From Neomoorella mulderi (lineage in GTDB: Bacteria; Bacillota; DSM-521; Neomoorellales; Neomoorellaceae), in NCBI GenBank assembly GCA_011375465.1, contig DRZV01000054.1:1-5706 (forward strand): a stretch of DNA of 5,706 bases. Direction: 5' to 3'. This document shows, piece by piece, positions 1 through 5,354 of the stretch (within the stretch, counting starts at the first letter, position 1; each line of letters starts with the position of its first letter). The notes below the pieces were generated by a model that saw only the letters and a program-made list of their open reading frames with translations, searched no databases and was not told where the DNA came from. The position numbers and the translations under genes are program-made.

Positions 1-36
1 TGGCGGCTCTGTTGCGGTATTAAAGTTTTTTGTAGT

Positions 37-64
37 AAAGCCGGAAGAAATCCCGGCTTTTAAT
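37..64 (+). terminator. Intrinsic terminator-like hairpin of an upstream unit
   Basis: AAAGCCGG (37-44) is an exact inverted repeat of CCGGCTTT (53-60), with an 8-base loop. The second arm runs into TTTT and then AT-rich sequence. The stem is strong but the T tract is short, so termination may be partial. It probably ends a gene lying before the window. I see no convincing coding signal in bases 1-36. Confidence 0.6.
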
Positions 65-114
65 TATCATAAGTCGGAAATGTTTGCCAATAAATGGGAG
101 GAATCGGAACGCAG

Positions 115-579
115 GTGAAGAAACAGATGGGAGGGGGTGAGGGGATGGGCTTCTCCGGTTTTTTCAATTTCCTGCTGATAATCTCTCTGGTCTTCATTCC
201 CTATCATTCAGCCGCTGGGGTTGATGAGCTGCGCAGGCTACTGGAGGAGGAGAAAGTTAAGGAAAAAAGGATTTTTCAGGACATATTGCAGTTGGACGCC
301 CAGCTGCAGAAGCTAGGAGGGGAGAGGGAGAAACAGGAAAGGGAATTGTCCCAGACCAGGGAAGGCTTAAGGCAGATCCGCCTGGTTTTGGAGAGGGCCG
401 AAGGGGAATTGAAAGAAGGCCGGGTTCAATTGTTTAGAATCTTGCGTTTCTGCTATGTCCAGGGGCCCGTTCCCTTTCTTTTAGCGCCTCTCTTGAGCAG
501 CGATTGGAACGATTTTCTGATCAACTGGGAGTTAACCAAAAACTTGGCCGGCTACTTCCATGAAAGGATTACATATTAA
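115..579 (+). CDS. Secreted coiled-coil protein (PcsB/CwlO N-terminal type), 5' part of a frameshifted gene
   Basis: This is the front half of a gene continued in another frame from about 579 to 1225. The GTG at 115 is preferred because it gives a basic n-region (M-K-K-Q) before a hydrophobic stretch (GFFNFLLIISLVFIPY) and a likely signal-peptide cleavage near HSAAG. GGGAGG at 96-101 is a rather distant ribosome site. ATG codons at 94, 127 and 145 are in frame, and 145 has the best-placed G-rich site (130-140). The mature part is a long charged coiled coil (VDELRRLLEEEKVKEKRIF onward). It ends in the pattern LLSSDWNDFLINWELTKNLA, which resembles the segment of PcsB/CwlO-type proteins that follows the first helix. 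Known members act outside the membrane and connect FtsEX to peptidoglycan hydrolysis. The frame closes at TAA (577-579), mid-helix, so this is not a natural C-terminus. Confidence 0.65.
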   Translation: MKKQMGGGEGMGFSGFFNFLLIISLVFIPYHSAAGVDELRRLLEEEKVKEKRIFQDILQLDAQLQKLGGEREKQERELSQTREGLRQIRLVLERAEGELKEGRVQLFRILRFCYVQGPVPFLLAPLLSSDWNDFLINWELTKNLAGYFHERITY

Positions 580-1225
580 CCTTCAGGTGGCCAGGGAGGC
601 CAGGCAGCAGAGGGAAGCCATGGAGCAGAAAAGGAGGGAGGTCGAGTCAGCCCTGGCTGCCCTGGAAAAGACAGAAGGGGAAATCAGGAGAATAAAAGGG
701 GAGAGGGAAAAGATTCTGGCCGAACTCAGGGCCCAGAAGGAAATCTGGGCCCAAGATATATTGACCCTGGAAGAGGCCTGGAAGGAGGCCTTACCGAGCC
801 TACAGCTTTTATTACAAAAACTCCCGGACCTGCCCTGGAATCGGCTCCAGCCGGGAGAAGTGAGGATAGACCCACGTAAAGGGTGGGTGTTGGCGGTTTT
901 TCGGGAAAGGGATATGGAGAGGGTTTTATTTAAAAATACCAGGGGGTTGGAAAACATAAAGATAAAACTGGAAGACGGATCCATGGCCATTATGGGACCC
1001 GCTTTTGCCGTCCGGGGGGAACTTAGGATCTCCGGCCCCCATCATTTGACCTTTTCTCCCCGGCGGGTGATATTTTCAGGCAGGCCTCTCCATCCCTCCA
1101 CTTGGAACTTCCTGCTTCCCCAGGAAAGGCTCCAATTCGTCTTGCCCGATCCTGGACACGGGCTCAAGTTTCAGGAACTCCGTCTGAAAGAAGGGAGTCT
1201 GGAGTTGGTGATGGTGAAACAATAA
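560..1225 (+). CDS. Coiled coil plus DUF2993/LmeA-like domain, 3' part of the same frameshifted gene
   Basis: This frame continues the previous gene. The ATG at 560 lies inside the upstream reading frame and has no ribosome site, so independent translation is unlikely. Removing one base in TATTAAC (575-581) joins HERITY directly to LQVAREARQQ and keeps the helix going. The coiled coil runs to about residue 75 of this part. After a short proline-containing linker, roughly 125 residues look beta-rich. Landmarks are an LEDGSMAIMG strand, VRGELRI, LTFSPRRV, SGRPLHP, and a terminal LRLKEGSLELV. The order of these elements resembles DUF2993/LmeA-type lipid-binding-like domains. No CHAP, NlpC/P60 or M23 hydrolase motif is present, so it is probably not itself a peptidoglycan hydrolase. 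The domain match is by eye and should be treated as a hypothesis. Confidence 0.65.
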   Translation: MKGLHINLQVAREARQQREAMEQKRREVESALAALEKTEGEIRRIKGEREKILAELRAQKEIWAQDILTLEEAWKEALPSLQLLLQKLPDLPWNRLQPGEVRIDPRKGWVLAVFRERDMERVLFKNTRGLENIKIKLEDGSMAIMGPAFAVRGELRISGPHHLTFSPRRVIFSGRPLHPSTWNFLLPQERLQFVLPDPGHGLKFQELRLKEGSLELVMVKQ

Positions 1226-1256
1226 AAATGGCACCCTCGAGGGGTGCTATTTTTTA
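1226..1256. terminator. Bidirectional intrinsic terminator between convergent genes
   Basis: GCACCC (1231-1236) pairs with GGGTGC (1242-1247) around a five-base loop, flanked by AAAAATG on the left and TATTTTTT on the right. The A/T flanks pair with each other and also provide a T tract in both directions. It follows the stop of the coiled-coil gene immediately. The stop codon of the opposing zinc-ribbon gene (1254-1256) lies in its right flank. Confidence 0.85.
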
Positions 1257-1559
1257 CCTGTAATTGCGGTTTTTTAGGCTGTTGTAACATTCCCGGCAGT
1301 ACATCGGCCTATCACCCCTGGGTTCAAAGGGCACTTGGGTGGGCGCGCCACACTGGCTGCATATTGCAGGATACATCTGCCTGTTGCTGCGATCGCTTCC
1401 CCGGCCGTTCTGACGGGCCTTTCTTGCCGCCCGGCATTCAGGGCAGCGGGCCGGATCATGGGTGAAACCCTTCTCGGCGAAGAATTCCTACTAGCCGGCG
1501 GTAAATACGAACTCCCGGCCGCATTCCTTACAGGTGAGAATCTTGTCGTGGTAGAACAT
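1254..1559 (-). pseudogene. Double zinc-ribbon protein (zf-trcl type) with two adjacent amber codons
   Basis: Read on the minus strand from ATG at 1559 (MFYHDKILTCKECG) to TAA at 1254, one frame spans 101 codons. It contains two clear zinc-binding units: C10-x2-C13 with C39-x2-C42, and C67-x2-C70 with C88-x2-C91. The stretches FVFTAG, EFFAEKGF, RCPECRAARK, QVPFEPRGDRPMYC are typical of the small zinc-ribbon proteins common in Clostridia, whose function is unknown. GGGGAG, eight bases before the ATG, is a good ribosome site. Codons 23 and 24 (1493-1488) are both TAG, where relatives, from memory, carry Glu-Gln (TAG-EQ-EF context). Everything after them is perfectly conserved in pattern, so any inactivation is very recent or is a sequence error. 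As written, translation would give only 22 residues. The gene converges on the coiled-coil gene. Confidence 0.8.
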
Positions 1560-1622
1560 CCTCTCTTCTCCCCACAGAATAGTCTCCCTAAAGGGAAGGC
1601 CTGGCACCTGACCTACCCTGGA

Positions 1623-1662
1623 CTATCTGCAGGGAGATAGCGAGGGGCGGCCAGACTCTCGC
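1623..1662. repeat. Two small inverted repeats in the divergent intergenic region
   Basis: CTATCT (1623-1628) and AGATAG (1635-1640) form a perfect six-base dyad with a six-base loop. GCGAG (1640-1644) and CTCGC (1658-1662) form a second dyad. They lie between the divergently read zinc-ribbon gene and uppP, where they could be operator or leader-RNA structure. No T tract follows, so they are not terminators. Apart from the promoter at 1692-1720 I see nothing else in 1560-1761. Confidence 0.3.
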
Positions 1663-1691
1663 ACTTTAGAGGCCTTTTCAGTGGCAAGGGG

Positions 1692-1720
1692 TTGTTAAAA
1701 TAAGTGCCCCGTTATACAAT
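1692..1720 (+). promoter_or_regulatory. Probable sigma-A promoter for uppP
   Basis: TTGTTA (1692-1697) and TACAAT (1715-1720) are separated by exactly 17 bases. The -10 box matches TATAAT at five of six positions and the -35 box matches TTGACA at four. The start would be near 1727, leaving a leader of about 35 bases before the uppP ATG at 1762. Confidence 0.6.
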
Positions 1721-1761
1721 CTTGAAGGGTTATTTAGATCCGCCATGGGGAGGTCCTGGAG

Positions 1762-2615
1762 ATGTCCTATTTAATTAAATTCCCTCTGGTTCGCCTTGGT
1801 TCAGGGTATAACTGAGCTCTTCCCTGTGAGCAGTGTGGCCCATGCGGTACTCTTGCCTGCCATCTTTTCCCTTTCTGTCCCTTCAGAAGGGCTGTTACCC
1901 TTTACCGTGGTGTTGCACCTGGGGACAGCGGCAGCTCTTTTGATTTTTTACTGGAAGGATTTGGAAGGAATACTTGATGGCCTTCGGAAAAACCGGCGAC
2001 CCTGTACAAAGGCAGGTGTTTTATCGTCTGGTGGTGGCCACCTTGCCGGCAGCCCTTCTGGAGGCTCTGTTCTTAAAGCCTTTGCGCTCCCATTTTCCCT
2101 CGGCCACCAGCGCAGCTTTTTTTCTCGTTATCAACGGCATTTTCCTCTGGATAGGGGATGGGAGAAGGGGCTTTAAAGAAAATCGAGGGGCGGCTTTTAA
2201 TATAGATCGGGACGGGGAGATAGTCAGGATGACCTGGGGGAAATGCCTTTTCATAGGTCTGGCCCAGAGCTTGGCCCTCATACCGGGCTTTTCCCGTTCA
2301 GGCATGAGCATTGTGGCTGGGCTCTTCGCGGGCTTGAGTTACGAGGCGGCAGCCCATTTCGCCTTTCTCTTGGCCACCCCCATAATCTTGGGAGCAGGGT
2401 TGGTGGAAGTCCCTCGGCTTTTCCAGGATGTAGACCTAAACCTTCTGGGCCCTGCCTTGGCAGGGGGTATAGCCGCGGGGATAGCCGCCTTTTTTAGCGT
2501 ATGGATCCTCACCCGCTATTTCCATACCCACGAGGTGAAGGCCCTGCGTCCCTTTGCCTTATACTGTATGCTGGTGGGCTTCTTTTCCCTCTGGTACCTG
2601 AAAGGCGTTCTTTAG
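1762..2615 (+). pseudogene. uppP: Undecaprenyl-diphosphatase, two +1 frameshifts as read here
   Basis: UppP (BacA family, COG1968) is an integral membrane enzyme that dephosphorylates undecaprenyl diphosphate, recycling the lipid carrier for peptidoglycan. Overproduction gives bacitracin resistance. ATG 1762 follows GGGGAGG (1747-1753) at good spacing. The frame runs MSYLIKF, then needs one C dropped from CCC (1782-1784) to give LWFALVQGITELFPVSS. It later needs one A dropped from AAAAA (1988-1992) to give LRKTGDPVQRQ. The corrected protein is 283 residues, normal for the family. Catalytic motif 1 is visible as Q14, E18, S23-S24 and H27; motif 2 is PGFSRSG at 2283-2303. Several hydrophobic segments follow, and the stop is TAG at 2613. 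The uninterrupted pieces are 1796-2176 and 1974-2615, neither of which makes a complete enzyme. UppP is usually important for growth, although paralogues such as PAP2-type phosphatases can substitute, so sequence error is plausible. Confidence 0.88.
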
Positions 2616-2644
2616 AGGATTTCAGGAAAAGTCATTTTGCCCCT

Positions 2645-2670
2645 GGAAGGAATTTCTGTGACAACCTTCC
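2645..2670 (+). repeat. Hairpin downstream of uppP
   Basis: GGAAGG (2645-2650) pairs exactly with CCTTCC (2665-2670) across 14 bases. It sits 30 bases after the uppP stop. No T tract follows, so it is not a standard terminator. It may be a 3' mRNA structure of uppP or a leader structure for the small reading frame at 2704. Confidence 0.3.
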
Positions 2671-2703
2671 GGTCCCACAACGGGATGGGAGGCGGTGCTC
2701 AAG

Positions 2704-2850
2704 GTGGATATCGGGTTGGATTTCAAGTGGGATACATTCTTGGCGGAGTCCCTCAGGCGAAAAGCTGTTCCGGATCGTTTATTTTCTGGGGGTATAGTGT
2801 TCGCTGTAGTTGGCCTGTTAACCCTGCTTCGAGTAATCAAATTCAAATGA
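2704..2850 (+). CDS. Possible small single-pass membrane protein, 48 residues
   Basis: I do not recognise this family. A short frame from GTG 2704 (11 bases after GGAGG at 2688-2692) to TGA 2848 has protein-like character. It has a charged amphipathic start (DIGLDFKWDTFLAESLRRK), then a helix-like hydrophobic stretch (residues about 27-45, FSGGIVFAVVGLLTLLRVI). It ends in the basic residues KFK. A GTG at 2695 is also in frame but only two bases from the GGAGG. The arrangement suggests a tail-anchored membrane peptide with the N-terminus in the cytoplasm. It lies 88 bases after uppP in the same direction and could share its transcript. The alternative is that it is chance. Frames on the other strand here look less protein-like. 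Confidence 0.45.
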   Translation: MDIGLDFKWDTFLAESLRRKAVPDRLFSGGIVFAVVGLLTLLRVIKFK

Positions 2851-2867
2851 GTTTACATGCAAATTGC

Positions 2868-2975
2868 AGCAGCTGGCCGCCAGCCGGAGCGTCGGTGGTG
2901 ATGCAGGCGTTTTGGGTCAGGGGTGACCGGAGCAGCTGGCAGGATTGTGCAGGAGCATTTGCGGATAGGGTATCC
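2868..2975. repeat. Direct and inverted repeats upstream of the tRNA promoter
   Basis: AGCAGCTGGC occurs at 2868-2877 and again at 2931-2940. Between and after the copies are small perfect dyads: GGTCA/TGACC (2915-2919, 2924-2928) and GGATA/TATCC (2963-2967, 2971-2975). GCTGGC at 2872-2877 is also mirrored by GCCAGC at 2879-2884. I see no convincing gene in 2851-2989. These may be regulatory structure or decayed sequence. Confidence 0.3.
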
Positions 2976-2989
2976 CAGGCAAGGGGTTC

Positions 2990-3018
2990 TTGACAGGAGG
3001 GGCCGGAGAGTCTATAAT
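2990..3018 (+). promoter_or_regulatory. Perfect consensus sigma-70/sigma-A promoter for tRNA-Ala
   Basis: TTGACA (2990-2995) and TATAAT (3013-3018) both match the consensus at six of six positions, with the ideal 17-base spacer. Transcription should start near 3025, only a few bases before the mature tRNA end at 3031. This is typical of strongly expressed stable RNA genes. Confidence 0.92.
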
Positions 3019-3030
3019 TATCCCTAGCCT

Positions 3031-3106
<76 letters not shown>

Positions 3107-3123
3107 AACTCTATTTTTAAAAG

Positions 3124-3152
3124 TTGTATTTCTGACCACAACGTGTTATACT
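3124..3152 (+). promoter_or_regulatory. Probable promoter for tRNA-Val
   Basis: TTGTAT (3124-3129) and TATACT (3147-3152) are separated by 17 bases, placing the start near 3158, just before the tRNA at 3166. The -10 box is good (five of six); the -35 box keeps only TTG. The valine tRNA may also be made by read-through from the tRNA-Ala promoter, as no terminator lies between the two tRNAs. Confidence 0.5.
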
Positions 3153-3165
3153 TAAAGTGAAGTGA

Positions 3166-3240
3166 GGGCGCGTAGCTCAGCGGGAGAGCGCTTGACTCAC
3201 ATTCAAGAGGTCGGAGGTTCGAACCCTCCCGCGCCCACCA
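3166..3240 (+). tRNA. tRNA-Val (anticodon CAC)
   Basis: Acceptor GGGCGCG (3166-3172) pairs fully with CGCGCCC (3230-3236). The D stem is GCTC/GAGC and the anticodon stem CTTGA/TCAAG (3191-3195, 3203-3207). The loop CTCACAT places CAC at 3198-3200, reading the valine codon GTG. The T arm has the standard TTCGAAC, and CCA is encoded (3238-3240). A strong terminator follows three bases later. Like its neighbour it carries C34, so both tRNAs of the locus are specialised for G-ending codons. Confidence 0.95.
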
Positions 3241-3242
3241 GC

Positions 3243-3273
3243 AGACTCCGGAGATATTTTCCGGAGTCTTTTT
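3243..3273 (+). terminator. Strong intrinsic terminator of the tRNA locus
   Basis: AGACTCCGG (3243-3251) and CCGGAGTCT (3261-3269) form a perfect nine-base stem with a nine-base loop, followed directly by T tract 3269-3273. It separates the tRNAs from the radical SAM gene, which therefore needs its own promoter. None is obvious in the 28 bases that remain, so some read-through may be used. Confidence 0.92.
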
Positions 3274-3301
3274 GATTTTTATACAACTATGGAGAGTTGT
3301 C

Positions 3302-4417
3302 ATGACGAGAAGAAACGGGTTCCTATGTCAGGTATGCGGTAACCGGGTGGCCACAAGATCCCTTAACTACGTGTGTGGCCACTGCTTAAAAGGGGAGTTG
3401 CCCCCCAGGGAAGAGATCATAGAGAGGGCCCATGGACTGAGCCGGGAACTGCCTCCTTATCTCCCCCCTAGGGATCCTGAAGGTATAGCCTGTCTGGGTT
3501 GTGGAAATAAATGCCAGATAGGCAAGGGGCAAGAGGGTTTCTGCCGGCTGCGAAGGGTGGAAAAGGGAAAAATGATAATAAAGGCGGGAACATCCCACAG
3601 AGGCCTGGGATCTTTTTATTTCGACTCCTTGCCCACCAACTGCGTGGCCGATTGGGTGTGTCCGGGAGGGACAGGGGCGGGTTACCCCTATTATGCCTAC
3701 CGTCCCGGTCCTGAGCGGGGATACTATAATTTAGCAGTATTCTTGGGGGCTTGTTCCTTTGACTGCCTTTATTGCCAAAACCGCTCTTACTACGAGATGG
3801 CCTTAACCGGAGATCCCCTCCTCACCCCCCAAGATCTGGTCAGGGTGCTGGAGGAGGACACCGCCTGTATCTGCTTCTTTGGAGGGGATCCTTCCCCCCA
3901 GATGGCCTTCACCCTGGCGGTGGCCCGCCAGGCCCTATCTCACAAGAAAAACAGGATCTTGAGGATTTGCTGGGAAACTAACGGCAACATCCACCCCCGC
4001 TATTTAGACGAAATGGCAGAAATAGCCCTGAACTCCGGAGGGGTCATCAAATTCGACCTGAAGGCTTGGGATGAAAACCTGCACCGGGCCCTCACCGGAG
4101 CGAGCAACCGCCAGACCCTGGCTAACTTTCGATACCTCTGCGAGCGTTACTTCAGAAAACGGCTGGATCCTCCCCTGCTGGTGGCCAGCACCTTGATGGT
4201 GCCCGGATATGTGGAAAGGGAAGAGGTGGAGTCCATAGCCCGCTTTTTGGCCCACCTGGATCCCGATATACCCTATACCCTTCTGGCCTTCTGCCCCCAG
4301 CACCTCATGAGGGATCTTCCCCTTTTATCCAGGAGGATAGCGGAGAGCTGCCTGGAAGCTGCTTACAGGGCGGGGTTGAAGAGGGTGAGGATAGGCAACC
4401 TGCATCTTCTGAGGTAA
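3302..4417 (+). CDS. Radical SAM protein of the PflA/AmrS-like group (COG1180)
   Basis: This is an intact 371-residue protein. ATG 3302 is chosen because GGAG (3291-3294) sits seven bases upstream; an in-frame TTG at 3272 lies in the terminator and is unlikely. The radical SAM cluster motif CxxxCxxC is at C151, C155 and C158 (ACSFDCLYCQN), and FFGGDPSPQ provides the Gly-rich SAM-binding segment. Before this core are two cysteine groups: C9-x2-C12 with C25-x2-C28, a zinc-ribbon pattern, and C64, C67, C71, C81. A conserved-looking block NCVADWVCPGGTGAG follows (residues 113-127, with C114 and C120). Radical SAM enzymes cleave S-adenosylmethionine with a 4Fe-4S cluster to start radical chemistry. 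The group includes activases and AmrS, but the substrate here is unknown. No AmmeMemoRadiSam partner genes are nearby. The gene converges with the deacetylase gene. Confidence 0.88.
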   Translation: MTRRNGFLCQVCGNRVATRSLNYVCGHCLKGELPPREEIIERAHGLSRELPPYLPPRDPEGIACLGCGNKCQIGKGQEGFCRLRRVEKGKMIIKAGTSHRGLGSFYFDSLPTNCVADWVCPGGTGAGYPYYAYRPGPERGYYNLAVFLGACSFDCLYCQNRSYYEMALTGDPLLTPQDLVRVLEEDTACICFFGGDPSPQMAFTLAVARQALSHKKNRILRICWETNGNIHPRYLDEMAEIALNSGGVIKFDLKAWDENLHRALTGASNRQTLANFRYLCERYFRKRLDPPLLVASTLMVPGYVEREEVESIARFLAHLDPDIPYTLLAFCPQHLMRDLPLLSRRIAESCLEAAYRAGLKRVRIGNLHLLR

Positions 4418-4422
4418 AAGCT

Positions 4423-4445
4423 TAAGTTTACGGGCAGGAAACTTA
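4423..4445. repeat. AT-rich inverted repeat at the convergent gene junction
   Basis: TAAGTTT (4423-4429) and AAACTTA (4439-4445) form a perfect seven-base dyad around nine bases, including the deacetylase stop codon. On the minus strand it is followed by AGCTTTT, so it may act as a weak terminator for the deacetylase gene. The stem is AT-rich, so this is uncertain. Confidence 0.35.
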
Positions 4446-5210
4446 CAGAGTCATTTGCCACCCCGCCTCCAGGCCCTGGCATAGGGCCAGGGCGTTTTTT
4501 CCCAGAACCTTCCGGTTGTAGCCCCCCTCCAGCACGGCAAATACCCGGCCTTTGCAGTTCTTGCGGGCAAAACGTCCCATTATCTCACCGGCGCGGTAGT
4601 AATCTTCGGTCTTGAGCCAGCCACCCCAGTCTTCTTCATGACGGTCAAAACCAGCAGAGATGGCCAGGATATCATACTCTCCGGAGCACGTTTCTTCTAT
4701 ATCCTTCAAAAAGGCTTGTCGATCTGAGTCTTTGGCGTGATGATATTTTACTTCAGGGGTGGAAGCGAAGATGTTGGCGGTGCCGTCTCCATAGTGAAGG
4801 TCTATGTCTATGATCAAGGCGGGGTTTATTTTATTCTCCTTCCGCAGACGGGCTATGGCGATGGCTATGTTGTTGAAGTAGCAGAACCCCCAGCTGTGAT
4901 CGGGATTGGCATGGTGTCCTGGAGGCCTTATCAGCCCGAAGGCCGGCTCTCCCTGGAAAGCCAGCTCCGAGGCCATTATGGCTCCGCCTGCGGCCAGGAG
5001 AGCCATTTCGTATATCTCGGGCTGAAGCTTTATACGGTGCAGATGGCCAGGGGTATGGACCAGCAGCACCTCATCGTCGGTAGCCGGCCGGGGTTCCACA
5101 AAGGGGTAATGGGCGGAGAGCTCCTCCACCATAAGGTCCAGACGGCCTGCCTCGGCAGCGGGGTTGGCGGCGTAAACCCTTTTAAAATGGGGATGAAATA
5201 CAAGCTTCAT
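4443..5210 (-). CDS. Histone deacetylase family protein (class I/II HDAC fold, acetoin-utilization type)
   Basis: An intact 255-residue zinc hydrolase of the arginase/deacetylase superfamily, expected to remove acetyl groups from amines such as polyamines or lysines; the substrate is unknown. Numbered from ATG 5210 (MKLVFHPHF), the catalytic pair is H99-H100 in RPPGHHANP. The zinc ligands are D137 and H139 in DIDLHYGDGT, and D189 in SAGFDRHEED. The late tyrosine is Y231 in LEGGY. GFCYFNNIA is the usual structural motif. The length suits the shorter bacterial/archaeal branch; AcuC is longer. The start is uncertain: an in-frame ATG at 5264 adds 18 residues unlike the family (MQKKLGGKENPF...). 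A strong AGGAGGG (5250-5244) lies within that extension but 33 bases from ATG 5210. The gene is convergent with the radical SAM gene and divergent from ferritin. Confidence 0.9.
   Translation of the reverse strand: MKLVFHPHFKRVYAANPAAEAGRLDLMVEELSAHYPFVEPRPATDDEVLLVHTPGHLHRIKLQPEIYEMALLAAGGAIMASELAFQGEPAFGLIRPPGHHANPDHSWGFCYFNNIAIAIARLRKENKINPALIIDIDLHYGDGTANIFASTPEVKYHHAKDSDRQAFLKDIEETCSGEYDILAISAGFDRHEEDWGGWLKTEDYYRAGEIMGRFARKNCKGRVFAVLEGGYNRKVLGKNALALCQGLEAGWQMTL
4473..4500 (+). terminator. Terminator of the radical SAM gene, inside the opposing coding region
   Basis: GCCCTGGC (4473-4480) pairs exactly with GCCAGGGC (4486-4493) around a five-base loop, followed by G and six Ts (4495-4500). 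It begins 56 bases after the radical SAM stop codon and lies in the last coding segment of the convergent deacetylase gene (residues ALALCQGLEA). In the minus direction the T tract would be missing, so it should act on plus-strand transcripts only. Confidence 0.8.
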
Positions 5211-5290
5211 GGCAAACTGGCCCGGTTTAAACGGGTTCTCTTTCCCTCCTAATTTTTTCTGCATTCCATTTTACCACTTTTGTGCCTTGC

Positions 5291-5319
5291 TTGAAAGGTT
5301 TAACAGGGTGCTGCATAAT
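5291..5319 (+). promoter_or_regulatory. Probable promoter for the ferritin gene
   Basis: TTGAAA (5291-5296) and CATAAT (5314-5319) are 17 bases apart, each with five of six consensus bases. The start would fall near 5326, giving a leader of about 29 bases before the ATG at 5355. I see no Fur- or PerR-like box around it. Confidence 0.65.
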
Positions 5320-5354
5320 GGCCTTGGATCTTAAAATCCGAAAAGAAGTTTTTT

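Noticed and set aside
583..990. Minus-strand 135-codon frame in the coiled-coil gene
   Set aside because: Shadow of the coiled-coil coding strand, Ser/Phe-rich without family features or ribosome site.
1244..1640. Plus-strand open frames over the zinc-ribbon gene (1244-1465, 1335-1640)
   Set aside because: They are antisense to the minus-strand zinc-ribbon frame, whose cysteine pattern is far more protein-like.
1488..2615. Alternative genetic code with TAG as a sense codon
   Set aside because: uppP ends naturally at TAG and the two intact long genes contain no in-frame TAG, so general reassignment is not supported.
2637..2993. Plus-strand 118-codon frame that would extend uppP past its TAG
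   Set aside because: Low-complexity, non-protein-like product running into the tRNA promoter; UppP already has a normal C-terminus at the TAG.
3272..3301. TTG start for the radical SAM gene, 30 bases upstream
   Set aside because: It lies in the T tract of the tRNA terminator and has no ribosome site; ATG 3302 has GGAG at good spacing.
4737..5252. Plus-strand 171-codon frame
   Set aside because: Antisense to the intact deacetylase gene, which has all its catalytic motifs.
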